In this document: in pieces, positions 15,206 through 22,143 of the stretch
Layout of the letters: every line of letters begins with the position of its first letter
How positions within the stretch are numbered: the stretch's first letter is position 1
Virus record (IMG/VR): IMGVR_UViG_3300006076_000027
Span: 1-24,258 of that record
Origin: a virus
Strand: one strand, 5' to 3'
DNA length: 24,258 bases
Translations under genes and position numbers: made by a program
Notes under the pieces: model-generated
Told to the model about the DNA's origin: nothing
The model's database searches: none
The model's input: only the letters and a program-made list of their open reading frames with translations

Positions 15206-15790
15206 ATCTTCTCCTTTTTCTGATTTTTTGATGACACCGCCAAAGTCAAACCACACATCGCTGACAGCATCGGCGAATGCCTCAAACAGCTTCTTTAGCG
15301 ATCCGTCAGACTTCTCCACCGGATGCCGCTGCGCTACACCCGCCATCGATATACCGCCGATCTCTCCGGATTTGGCAAGCTGCTTGAGAGATTCATCCTC
15401 CAGTTTGATCGCAACCGCCCAGCTTCCCTCGGGCTCATTTGGGAAAGTTGGGTCATTGCTTTTGACAATCCAGCTCTCAGCGACAAACGCCGCTTCGCTT
15501 CTGAAGCTGTGCTCTACATCGACATTGTTGGCATTAAGCGACTTCATAAAGTCGTATGCCGCCTTTTCGATCTCCTCTTTGGTAGCGAAGTCACCCTGAG
15601 AGTCCACCTGATCGGGCGCATAGACGATACCGTATATCACCCCCTTCTCCTCATCGGTCTTTTTGATACTGATCATGCTCTCATAGTTGCCGTCGTTGGC
15701 TGCAGATTTATAGATCACCTGCTTGCCGTTCGCGCCGGCTTTGACCAGAGAGATATGCGTGATCGAGATATCGGTCAGCTTGTTTGGCAT
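14846..15790 (-). CDS. XkdF-like capsid maturation protease with scaffold domain
   Basis: This protein is 314 residues if it starts at the ATG at 15,790, which has ribosome binding site AAAGGAGCATC. A frame extension to 15,829 would put the start upstream of the -10 of the promoter at 15,820, so I reject it. Residues 1-185 match the XkdF-type phage serine protease: a G-I-V-Y-A-P-D-x-V-D-S-Q-G-D run at 54-67, His94 in VEHSF and Ser148 in GGISMAG, the likely catalytic pair. Residues 196-314 form a charged coiled coil that is the scaffold. The protease cuts scaffold and itself during prohead maturation. It is the first gene of the late operon and leads into the capsid gene. Confidence 0.82.
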   Translation of the reverse strand: MPNKLTDISITHISLVKAGANGKQVIYKSAANDGNYESMISIKKTDEEKGVIYGIVYAPDQVDSQGDFATKEEIEKAAYDFMKSLNANNVDVEHSFRSEAAFVAESWIVKSNDPTFPNEPEGSWAVAIKLEDESLKQLAKSGEIGGISMAGVAQRHPVEKSDGSLKKLFEAFADAVSDVWFDFGGVIKKSEKGEDMSKKVEDFGEVVKGKLKAAAKEAEAALGEHIQKVDALQKSVDDAKTQIALLKSENEALKEENKTLQESNASLENQLKEQGEQLDKLTEVTEEVKEEVQKSKQTKTTKSQTKEDETKGVM

Positions 15791-15819
15791 GATGCTCCTT
15801 TGTCGTTTTGGAATGCGGC

Positions 15820-15848
15820 AGTATAACACCGCCTAAACGCTGTATCAA
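15820..15848 (-). promoter_or_regulatory. Late promoter TTGATA-N17-TATACT
   Basis: On the minus strand TTGATA and TATACT are separated by exactly 17 bases, matching five of six consensus positions at each hexamer. The predicted start is about 23 bases upstream of the protease ATG. It reads into the whole leftward structural operon. It is strong enough for sigma70-type recognition, so repression in the lysogen must act here or upstream. Confidence 0.8.
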
Positions 15849-15938
15849 ACCTACATAATCGCGCTTCTTCATGCCACTATATGCCTTGGTTTTACCCCCT
15901 GTTTTTGCGTACACTTGTCGGCAAAAACAAGGCAGCAA

Positions 15939-17009
15939 ATGAAAAGAAAGCTCGTCATAAAAAGCGGCAGCGGCAGCCGGCAGAAGATCGTCGGTGAGGA
16001 TGCGCTTATAGAGGATGTAAAACTGGTAGAGCCCTTTTTGGACTACAGCGCGCTGCGCACGCTATACGCCTCAAACGTCTATCATCAGCGCTCACTCAAG
16101 CTCAAGGCCATGCTGCTTAGCCACATCGAAGAGAGTACGCTAAGCGAACATCTGCCCGACGGGGTTACTGCAAAAAAGTTCCTATACAAGTTTATGCTCA
16201 ACGCAGAGACCTACGGCTCGGCATTCTTTGAGCGAAGCGCCACGATCGCAGGCAGATTCAAACTCTACAATCTTGGCAGCTACCATGCACGGGTGGACAA
16301 AGAAGATACGATCTATCAGCTGGTAGGCACAGAGCAGATACCGCTTGAGGGTGCGCACTTTATGTATGACACCATCCTCTCCGATTTTTACGGAGAACCC
16401 GACTACACAGCAGCGATCAACCAGATCGTCACCATCTACAAAGCAGACCGCTACAACGAAGCCTTTTTTGACAATGGCGCCAAACCCGATCACGCCATCA
16501 TCTTTGAAGACAGCGATCCTTCGGATGAGCAGCTAAACGCCATCACGGAGTACTACCGCAAAGAGTTTCGAGGCTACAAAAATGCACACAAAACCCTCAT
16601 CCTCACCACAGGTGAAGGCAACGGGGAGACAAAACCGAAAATTCGCATAGAGGAGCTTGGCAAGGTCGAGGATCTCAGTTTTGAGAAGCTGAAGAAAGTA
16701 GGAAGAGACGAGATCATCGCCGCACACGGTGTGCCGCCGCGCCTTGTGGGGGTGGTCGACCCCAACGCGCTTGGCGGAGGCGGAGAGCTGATCAGCCAGC
16801 TGCATATGTTCAACGAGATCTCCATCAAACCCAAAATGGCGATGATCGAGGAGTTTTTCGGCGCGCACGGCATCGCGCTCAAGCTCAAAGAGTTCGATGC
16901 CACCGCGTTCAAGGACGATGCGGATGTGGTCACGGGGCTGGTGAGTGCGGGCATCCTCACCCCAGCGGAGGCAAAATCGGTCATGGGATGGAGTCAAAGT
17001 GGCAATTAA
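15939..17009 (+). CDS. Portal protein
   Basis: This is a portal of the P2 gpQ/PBSX type, 356 residues from the ATG at 15,939. A TTG eight codons earlier is in frame but has no ribosome binding site, whereas ATG follows AAGG with good spacing. Recognisable features are the N-terminal DYSALRTLYASNVYHQRSLKLKA region, the Y-G-S-A-F-F-E motif near residue 97, the DAFYGEP-like D-F-Y-G-E-P stretch, and the VPPRLVGV and GGGGELISQLHMFNE motifs (about 260-290). It would form the dodecameric DNA channel at the capsid vertex and dock the terminase. It is transcribed opposite to the capsid operon, from the same short intergenic region. Confidence 0.88.
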   Translation: MKRKLVIKSGSGSRQKIVGEDALIEDVKLVEPFLDYSALRTLYASNVYHQRSLKLKAMLLSHIEESTLSEHLPDGVTAKKFLYKFMLNAETYGSAFFERSATIAGRFKLYNLGSYHARVDKEDTIYQLVGTEQIPLEGAHFMYDTILSDFYGEPDYTAAINQIVTIYKADRYNEAFFDNGAKPDHAIIFEDSDPSDEQLNAITEYYRKEFRGYKNAHKTLILTTGEGNGETKPKIRIEELGKVEDLSFEKLKKVGRDEIIAAHGVPPRLVGVVDPNALGGGGELISQLHMFNEISIKPKMAMIEEFFGAHGIALKLKEFDATAFKDDADVVTGLVSAGILTPAEAKSVMGWSQSGN

Positions 17010-18609
17010 AAAAGAGAAAAAGCAGCGCATCCTGATGCTGGTCGATGCCGGCATTCCCGCGGCAGAGGTCGCCAAAGATGAGGGGGTAAGCAAAGGCACC
17101 ATCTACGCATGGCTGCGCAAACGCAAAGCACAAGGAAAAGAGGACACCCCCGGTACCATAGCACAGATCAAAAAACAGCTGCAGGTACTCTCTAGGCGCA
17201 AACCCACCGAAGCGGTCAGCCGCAAGATCGCCATGCTCACCGCCGCACTATCACGGCTGGAACGCAGCCACGACAAAGCCCAAAAGCGCAAAGCCCAAAG
17301 CCTTGTCAAGCCATTCATTACCGATATCACCTCCAACGAGGAGGCAAACACCCTGCGCAGCCGTGCGCTGCTTGGTGAGTATGGCGAACTCTACGCCTAC
17401 CAAAGAGAGTTTCTCTCCTGCAACGACCAGTTCAGGCTGGTACTCAAGTCCAGACAGATAGGCTTCTCCTATGTCGCCGCACTCGATGCACTCATCGCAG
17501 CGGTGGCGGGCAGAAACCAGCTCTTTCTCTCTGCATCCGAAGAGCAGGCACTTATTTTGATGCGTTATGTCGAACACTGGGCGGGCAAGATGGGCATTGT
17601 CTTTAGCACGGACAAAGACAACGAAAAGCGCCTTAGCAACGGCGCCATCATCAAAGCGATGGCAAACAACTTCAGAACCGTACAGGGCTTTACCGGGGAC
17701 ATCTGGATGGACGAGTTCGCCTGGTACCAAAACCCCAAAAAGATATGGCTTGCCTTTGTGCCGAGTATCGGTGCGGTACAGGGACGCTTTACGGTCATGT
17801 CCACCCCGTTTGAGGAGAACTCGCTCTTTTACGATCTGTGTACCGACGAAGAGAAGTACTACATGTTTACCCGCTTTCGTGTCGACATCTACCGTGCGAT
17901 GGAGGACGGGCTGCGCTTTGATCTGGAGACGATGCGCGCACTCTTTGATGCAGACACCTGGGCGAGTGCCTACGAGTGCCAGTTTATCGACGACGAGAGT
18001 GCGCTCTTTAGTATCGCGCTGATCAAAAGCTGTGTCGATCCCTCACTGCGCTACTACTCGCCGCCAAAAAGCGCTGTACTCTTCAGCGGATATGACATCG
18101 GTCGAAGCGCACACCGCTCCGCGCTGGCGGCGCTGCTGCTGACAGAGCACACCAAGCGCTATGAGCTGTGCAAGATGGAGGTGCTCGCCAAAGCTTCGTT
18201 CGATGAGCAGCGGCTGCTTATAGACCAGTTCATGACCCTGCATCCGCTCGCACAGATACGCATCGACCGCACCGGTATCGGTATGGATCTTGCCGAGGGG
18301 ATGACCAAGCGCTACAAAGCGCGCGCCAAAGGCGTACACTTCACCGCCACAGCCAAAGAGGCGATGGCGCTCAACCTCAAAAAGATGTTTGAAGATCAGA
18401 GCATTGTCATCCCCAACGATCCGCTGCTCATTGCCGACATTCACGCCATCAAGCGAAAAGCGGGCGCAAGAGGGTTTTTGTACGACTCCAAACAGAACGA
18501 ACACGGACACGCCGACCGCTTCTGGGCGCTTGCGCTTGCGGCAAGCCATGTCGAGGCGATAGAGCGCAAAAAAAGCAAAAAAGGAAGAGGCATTGTCATC
18601 AGAAACTAA
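16999..18609 (+). CDS. Terminase large subunit with N-terminal HTH
   Basis: Starting at GTG 16,999 with GGAG ribosome binding site, overlapping the portal stop by 11 bases, this protein is 536 residues. Residues 19-42 form a recruited HTH (AAEVAKDEGVSKGTIYAWLR), as in gpP-type terminases that carry a small-subunit-like DNA-binding head. The ATPase has a degenerate Walker A K150-S-R-Q-I-G-F-S157 and Walker B DIWMDE (234-239). The C-terminal nuclease carries acidic residues D366 (SGYDIGRS), D423 (RIDRTGIG) and D506 (GHADRFW). Together these drive DNA packaging and cleavage. No separate small terminase gene is seen nearby. Confidence 0.93.
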   Translation: MAIKKEKKQRILMLVDAGIPAAEVAKDEGVSKGTIYAWLRKRKAQGKEDTPGTIAQIKKQLQVLSRRKPTEAVSRKIAMLTAALSRLERSHDKAQKRKAQSLVKPFITDITSNEEANTLRSRALLGEYGELYAYQREFLSCNDQFRLVLKSRQIGFSYVAALDALIAAVAGRNQLFLSASEEQALILMRYVEHWAGKMGIVFSTDKDNEKRLSNGAIIKAMANNFRTVQGFTGDIWMDEFAWYQNPKKIWLAFVPSIGAVQGRFTVMSTPFEENSLFYDLCTDEEKYYMFTRFRVDIYRAMEDGLRFDLETMRALFDADTWASAYECQFIDDESALFSIALIKSCVDPSLRYYSPPKSAVLFSGYDIGRSAHRSALAALLLTEHTKRYELCKMEVLAKASFDEQRLLIDQFMTLHPLAQIRIDRTGIGMDLAEGMTKRYKARAKGVHFTATAKEAMALNLKKMFEDQSIVIPNDPLLIADIHAIKRKAGARGFLYDSKQNEHGHADRFWALALAASHVEAIERKKSKKGRGIVIRN

Positions 18610-18955
18610 AGCGCGGATCTACGCAGGCTGCATCATGGTAGCGCGAGGAGACGGCAACGTGATGATTGTAACGGACTTCGTCTACCGCAACATCAAAGTG
18701 CCCGCCGGCTATGTCACCAACGGCGCAAACATACCTAGGATCTTTTGGAGCGTCATCCCGCCCTTTTCGCCCCAGCTGCTGCCGGCTGTCATCGTGCACG
18801 ACTACCTATGCGACAAAGAGGCGTATGCGCTTGCGGACAAAGCCTTTGAGCGGATACTGCGCGAACTGGAGGTATCTGTATGGAAACGGGTGGTGATGGT
18901 GTGTGCGGTGAAGTGGTACCACCGTGTCAGGTACGCTGTGAAGCAAAAGCGCTAA
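18593..18955 (+). CDS. DUF1353 family phage protein
   Basis: This 120-residue protein overlaps the terminase stop, starting at TTG (18,593) behind AAGGAAGAGG. It has the DUF1353 core: Y-V-T-N-G-A-N-I-P-R-I-F-W (residues about 40-52) followed by P-A-V-I-V-H-D-Y-L-C (about 64-73). DUF1353 proteins are common in tailed phages and may be linked to tail or lysis functions, but their activity is not known. The HD in VHDYLC could bind a metal. The protein ends before the terminator at 19,021-19,051. Confidence 0.8.
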   Translation: MSSETKARIYAGCIMVARGDGNVMIVTDFVYRNIKVPAGYVTNGANIPRIFWSVIPPFSPQLLPAVIVHDYLCDKEAYALADKAFERILRELEVSVWKRVVMVCAVKWYHRVRYAVKQKR

Positions 18956-19020
18956 AAATCTGCTTCACGCGAAAATGCGCTGTAGCGGGGGTTTGCAGGG
19001 GGTGTGAAACAGTGAAGCAC

Positions 19021-19051
19021 GTGAAACGGCTGTTTTTGTTTCACTCTTTTT
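19021..19051 (+). terminator. Terminator of the portal-terminase operon
   Basis: GTGAAAC pairs with GTTTCAC (7 bp), followed by TCTTTTT on the plus strand. This lies 66 bases after the DUF1353 stop and faces the minus-strand genes at 19,075. A larger inverted repeat, TGCTTCAC (18,961-18,968) with GTGAAGCA (19,012-19,019), sits just upstream. Confidence 0.7.
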
Positions 19052-19074
19052 GGGGTGGTGTGGCGGTTGCATTA

Positions 19075-19239
19075 TTACTGTAAACTTTCTACCTCTTTTT
19101 TGATACACTCGACCATATACCAGATGCCCTCCATCCCCACATCATCCACCGCTACCCTGTCGGTATCCCACGCAATGAGCATACCGGAAAGAAAGTCAAG
19201 CTTGCGCCATATCTCTTTGAGCTGTTCTGTCTGTGTCAT
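19075..19239 (-). CDS. Small hypothetical 54-residue protein
   Basis: A 54-residue protein starts MTQTEQLKEIWRKLDFLSG behind AAGGAGAAGGACG, a very strong ribosome binding site, which is the main evidence that it is a real gene. It is acidic, has three Trp, and has no membrane segment or known motif. It would be the last gene of the minus-strand cluster, ending before the convergent terminator. Function unknown. Confidence 0.65.
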   Translation of the reverse strand: MTQTEQLKEIWRKLDFLSGMLIAWDTDRVAVDDVGMEGIWYMVECIKKEVESLQ

Positions 19240-19250
19240 CGTCCTTCTCC

Positions 19251-19400
19251 TTATTTTTTGCTTTTGTGCAGCCGCAATATGCGCCCACGGTAGGGCTCAA
19301 GCCAGAGCGCTACCATCGCCGCGATCCGTTCTCGGTTCTCCTGCATCACCATACGGCGAAGCAGGTACTCGGTACTGAGGTGGTATCGTTTGGCGTGCAT
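19251..19400 (-). CDS. Small basic hypothetical 49-residue protein
   Basis: A 49-residue, Arg-rich basic protein starts MHAKRYHLSTEYLLRRMV three bases after the AntA-like gene's stop, so it is probably coupled. Its ribosome binding site is weak (AAGCCT). A helical middle and basic C-terminus (RGRILRLHKSKK) could bind nucleic acid. Function unknown. It ends before the next small gene's ribosome binding site. Confidence 0.5.
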   Translation of the reverse strand: MHAKRYHLSTEYLLRRMVMQENRERIAAMVALWLEPYRGRILRLHKSKK

Positions 19401-19402
19401 TG

Positions 19403-19714
19403 TTAGGCTTCTTTTGGTCGCATATGTTGCTTTTCAAATGCGATGATGTAGTCTCTGATCTCTCTGCCCTTCTGATGTAGGCTGTCCATCGCCACTCTTT
19501 TGCTTGCCCCCAATGTAAACCACACATCAGCAGAGGGGTCAAAGTCTATCTCCTTGTGGGTATAGTCCACTTCAAATGCGAAGCCACTCTTTTCGATGAC
19601 CTTTGGCAACCACTCCTCGTAGGCGACATTGAGATGAAGTGCGCGGTAAAGGTCTGATGCCTTGATCGCAAACACTTCATCTGTATCGATATTGACGCTA
19701 CATACTGGTATCAT
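19403..19714 (-). CDS. AntA/AntB-type antirepressor
   Basis: The start at 19,714 has GAGGAGGCGGCAT as ribosome binding site, better than an earlier in-frame TTG. The 103-residue protein matches the AntA/AntB antirepressor domain: A-I-K-A-S-D-L-Y-R-A-L near residue 20 and a K-G-R-E-I-R-D-Y-I-I-A-F-E-K end. Such proteins relieve phage repressors. Its frame overlaps the 3' end of the Bro-N gene. It is one of two antirepressor-type proteins in tandem here. Confidence 0.75.
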   Translation of the reverse strand: MIPVCSVNIDTDEVFAIKASDLYRALHLNVAYEEWLPKVIEKSGFAFEVDYTHKEIDFDPSADVWFTLGASKRVAMDSLHQKGREIRDYIIAFEKQHMRPKEA

Positions 19715-20330
19715 ATGCCGCCTCCTCGCTATCAAACAGTGTAGGGGTTTTGCTCTCCTCCTCCAGTGCCGCTCTCTCCTTCTCTCTCTGTTTGAGGTAC
19801 CGTGACACGGTTTTGGGGTCGCACCCTATCTCTCTCGCCATCTCCGCATATGCCCAATAGTCATCAGCAAGCCTGTCGAGTGTATCTTTCTCTTCGTCAC
19901 TCAGTGGCGCTCCCGGCTTTCTCTTGTGCGGTGTCAAAGAGATGCCTCGTGAGACCCTTACGATCACCTCTTCGATGATGTTTGCCATCTGTGCCGGATT
20001 GGTCAGTGTGTAGCCTCCTGTTTTCCTGATGCTTGGAAGCACCTCTTTGGTGACCCACCGTTTGAAGGCTTTGGCTTCTTCTTTTCTTGATTTAAAAATA
20101 AGCTGATACAATCCTGCTTCACTGACAAAGTTCATCTCTCTTTTTTGACCACCTGATGTAACTACTAGTGACATCAGGTCTTCATTGTCAAAGTCACTAA
20201 TTGCTTTTCGTGAGTTTGCTAATTCCAGTGCATCACACACATCTTTCGCCATAAACCAAGGCTCTCCTCTCTCATCTGTTGCCGTTCTTACTTTAAGACC
20301 GTTAAAGTCAAAAGGTACTATATCATTCAT
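19698..20330 (-). CDS. Bro-N antirepressor with C-terminal HTH
   Basis: This 210-residue protein begins with a Bro-N domain (about 1-110; W-F-M-A-K-D-V-C-D-A-L-E-L at 25-37 and F-V-S-E-A-G-L-Y-Q-L-I-F-K-S at 67-80 are diagnostic). A second region ends with an HTH-like stretch (A-R-E-I-G-C-D-P-K-T-V-S-R-Y-L, about 165-180) that should bind DNA. Bro-N proteins act as phage antirepressors or regulators. ATG has AAAGGAGCAAACG. It lies after a large dyad and ahead of the AntA gene, which it overlaps. Confidence 0.85.
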   Translation of the reverse strand: MNDIVPFDFNGLKVRTATDERGEPWFMAKDVCDALELANSRKAISDFDNEDLMSLVVTSGGQKREMNFVSEAGLYQLIFKSRKEEAKAFKRWVTKEVLPSIRKTGGYTLTNPAQMANIIEEVIVRVSRGISLTPHKRKPGAPLSDEEKDTLDRLADDYWAYAEMAREIGCDPKTVSRYLKQREKERAALEEESKTPTLFDSEEAAYDTSM

Positions 20331-20375
20331 CGTTTGCTCCTTTTTTTAAGTGTGGGGCGAACACAATAGCGCGCT

Positions 20376-20437
20376 AAAATATTCTAAGAACCTACCGTAT
20401 GTGACATGACACACCGGTAGGCTCTATGGAATATTTT
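20376..20437. promoter_or_regulatory. 62-bp dyad upstream of the Bro-N gene
   Basis: Nested inverted repeats are AAAATATTC (20,376-20,384) with GAATATTTT (20,429-20,437), and CCTACCG (20,391-20,397) with CGGTAGG (20,415-20,421). The centre, TGTGACATGACACA, is itself nearly palindromic. It may be a compound operator or an attenuator ahead of the antirepressor operon. Confidence 0.65.
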
Positions 20438-20469
20438 ATTTTGCAGTTTTAAACCCAAAAGGGCTAAAA

Positions 20470-20577
20470 CCACAAATATTAAGTTTACTTTGGAAGATTA
20501 CCACAATATTTGTGGATTTGTCAAGCAGAATATCTAAAATATTGTGTTTATTTTTCTATTTTGTCACAAAATATTTG
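20470..20577. promoter_or_regulatory. Cluster of CACAATATT-type sites
   Basis: CCACAAATATT (20,470-20,480), CCACAATATTTGTGG (20,501-20,515, a 15-bp palindrome), AAATATTGTG (20,537-20,546) and CACAAAATATTTG (20,565-20,577, inside the XRE gene's end) share a core. The spacing and reuse suggest binding sites for a regulator, perhaps the XRE protein or a Bro-N partner. Confidence 0.6.
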
Positions 20578-20769
20578 CTTTGCTCTTGTATATTTTTCTT
20601 CAAGTACAAGTAGGTCAAATAACTTAATTGCCCACTTTGGTGTTTCAACCGTACCTCTTGCCCAGTTTCCTATAGTGTTCTCATTTACACCTATATGTTC
20701 CGCCAACTCCTTCTGCGTCATCCCCAGCGCTTTGGCGGTCTCTTTGACGATGTTTGGTTTGTCGCTCAT
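20548..20769 (-). CDS. XRE/Cro-type HTH regulator
   Basis: The 73-residue protein starts at ATG 20,769 behind AGGGAGAGCCT and overlaps the upstream gene by four bases. A more distal in-frame start would add a charged, unstructured stretch with no good ribosome binding site. Residues 18-37 form an HTH (MTQKELAEHIGVNENTIGNW) of the XRE/Cro type, followed by a helix and a C-terminal tail. It could bind the repeated CACAATATT-type sites just downstream. It lies at the end of the operon that begins with GemA and head genes, and just before the antirepressor genes. Confidence 0.75.
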   Translation of the reverse strand: MSDKPNIVKETAKALGMTQKELAEHIGVNENTIGNWARGTVETPKWAIKLFDLLVLEEKYTRAKQIFCDKIEK

Positions 20770-21047
20770 AGGCTCTCCCTTATCTCTATGGTCTCTTTGC
20801 CGAGTGTTTTGGCTTCCATGTTGGCTTTGGACGCCCACTCTCTCATCTGCACATCAAGCTCCGCCGCCTCCTTTGCCAGATGCACAAGCGCAGCATCTAT
20901 GCCGTATGTTGCCCCCATGATGTCCGTAATGGGGTGCAGCCCCCTCTGTATCTGCCTGACTTTGGCATCTCTTAGCGCTTTTACACGCTCAAACTCCTCT
21001 ACAGCTTCCGCGTATCGTCCCTTGGCTATGTAGTCTTGTTCGCTCAT
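20766..21047 (-). CDS. Helical hypothetical protein
   Basis: Starting at ATG 21,047, with AAAGGAGAGAGC as ribosome binding site, this 93-residue protein begins MSEQDYIAKGRYAEAVEEFE and is helical and charged. An alternative GTG at 21,110 overlaps the previous gene (GTGA), but the resulting extra residues are encoded over the ribosome-binding-site-like purine run, so I favour 21,047. Family unknown. Confidence 0.6.
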   Translation of the reverse strand: MSEQDYIAKGRYAEAVEEFERVKALRDAKVRQIQRGLHPITDIMGATYGIDAALVHLAKEAAELDVQMREWASKANMEAKTLGKETIEIRESL

Positions 21048-21106
21048 GCTCTCTCTCCTTTTCCTTTTTGTCAGTTCTGCCGCCCATCTGGCAGCCTCTT
21101 CGATGC

Positions 21107-21367
21107 TCACGATATCTTTTCCACACTCACCAGTGAGACACTGACATCCTCATTGTCCTCAAGCATGGTTGTCTTTTTGAGGTTCCTGATGTAGGCTACC
21201 GTCTGCTCACCGAAGTAGATGCCGCACACCCCGCACACCTCTATCTCTTTGCGTGCCTGCATGGGGATATTGGTCTCCCCTCCGCACCGCTTGCACGCCA
21301 CACTGATAAAGGTAGCATCGGCAAACGCTATCTTGCACCGTTTCTCTATCATATGCATTCCTTTCAC
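21107..21367 (-). CDS. Small zinc-ribbon protein
   Basis: The protein is 86 residues, starting at GTG 21,367 behind AAGGAGATCAAA. It carries C25-x2-C28 and C45-x2-C48, a spacing typical of zinc ribbons. The rest is short beta segments and an acidic linker. In phages such proteins may regulate transcription or act as structural cofactors. Nothing else is recognisable. Confidence 0.65.
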   Translation of the reverse strand: MKGMHMIEKRCKIAFADATFISVACKRCGGETNIPMQARKEIEVCGVCGIYFGEQTVAYIRNLKKTTMLEDNEDVSVSLVSVEKIS

Positions 21368-21377
21368 TTTGATCTCC

Positions 21378-21806
21378 TTATTTTACCTCTATATTCGTTA
21401 AATTCCTGACGATGTCTTCAAACACCGCCTCAGAAAACTTATCAGAATGCCGTCTAAGTATATGCTCGAGTCTCCCACTGGATACCAGCCTCTCCAGTGC
21501 ATTGTCCAGATAGGGATTGGCTTTGGTGCCGGGGTGGTTGACCCGTGTGAAGGTACCGTAGGGTGTCTTGAGCGCTTTTTTGCGTTTGGGCTTGATGGTG
21601 TGCGGCTTGGTACCGTAGTAGACATACCGCGCATACTCGATCAGCCCCGTATTTCCGACAGAAACACTTTTTCTATCCAACCCCATACTGACACTGATGT
21701 CTCCTCTAAGTTTACCCGATACAACCGGTGCAGTATATTCAGTTTCTGTCTGTACTGCCACCCCAGCTGTCAGCAGCAAGTCATGTATCGCTTCATCAAA
21801 CATCAT
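21378..21806 (-). CDS. HK97-gp10-like head-tail/tail completion protein
   Basis: This 142-residue protein matches the HK97 gp10 family pattern: an N-terminal helix (MMFDEAIHDLLLTAGVAVQ), a T-A-P-V-x-S-G-x-L-R segment near residues 25-34, then Y-A-R-Y-V-Y-Y-G-T (58-66) and the basic Lys-rich stretch to follow, then P-Y-L-D-N-A-L. This family completes the head-tail connection in siphophages. ATG follows GGGGAAGCAGT. It overlaps the previous gene by eleven bases. Confidence 0.8.
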   Translation of the reverse strand: MMFDEAIHDLLLTAGVAVQTETEYTAPVVSGKLRGDISVSMGLDRKSVSVGNTGLIEYARYVYYGTKPHTIKPKRKKALKTPYGTFTRVNHPGTKANPYLDNALERLVSSGRLEHILRRHSDKFSEAVFEDIVRNLTNIEVK

Positions 21807-22143
21807 ACTGCTTCCCCTCGTTCGCAGCGATCAGCAGCGCATCGTAAAGCGTGCCGTCAAACTCGTAGAGCTTCTCTTTGGTCTCTTTGCCGTCAAGCGC
21901 ATAGACCTTTAGGTGTACCGGCTCTTCAAACACAGGATCCTCTTTGAAGTTTTTGGCGATGACCTCTGCATCACATGGCTGGTAAAACATATGTATCAGC
22001 CTGCCATCCTCGTCTTCTTGTGTGCCGGCTACAGGGTCGTAGCGCCTATTGTTTATCCGTTTCTTGAATATGCCTGCCGGCTCTCCCCCATCAATATAGA
22101 GCAGTACCAACCTACCCAGCTTCAGTGTCGCGTTTCTCATCAT
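21796..22143 (-). CDS. Head-tail connector candidate
   Basis: A 115-residue protein lies between the gpF-like head gene and the HK97-gp10-like gene. It begins MMRNATLKLGRLVLLYIDGG. The second ATG (22,140) has better ribosome binding site spacing than the first. It overlaps the previous gene by 32 bases. The predicted beta-rich, acidic fold fits connector/stopper proteins, but I do not recognise a family. Inference comes from position. Confidence 0.5.
   Translation of the reverse strand: MMRNATLKLGRLVLLYIDGGEPAGIFKKRINNRRYDPVAGTQEDEDGRLIHMFYQPCDAEVIAKNFKEDPVFEEPVHLKVYALDGKETKEKLYEFDGTLYDALLIAANEGKQYDV

Noticed and set aside
15791-15829. Longer N-terminus of the protease
   Set aside because: It would begin upstream of the -10 element of the promoter that drives the gene.
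15915-15938. Earlier TTG start for the portal
   Set aside because: The TTG lacks a ribosome binding site and lies in a small hairpin, while ATG 15,939 has AAGG at good spacing.
18880-19083. Plus-strand frame ending in a hydrophobic tail
   Set aside because: It overlaps the DUF1353 end and the terminator hairpin and lacks a ribosome binding site. The hydrophobic end is encoded by the T-rich terminator area.
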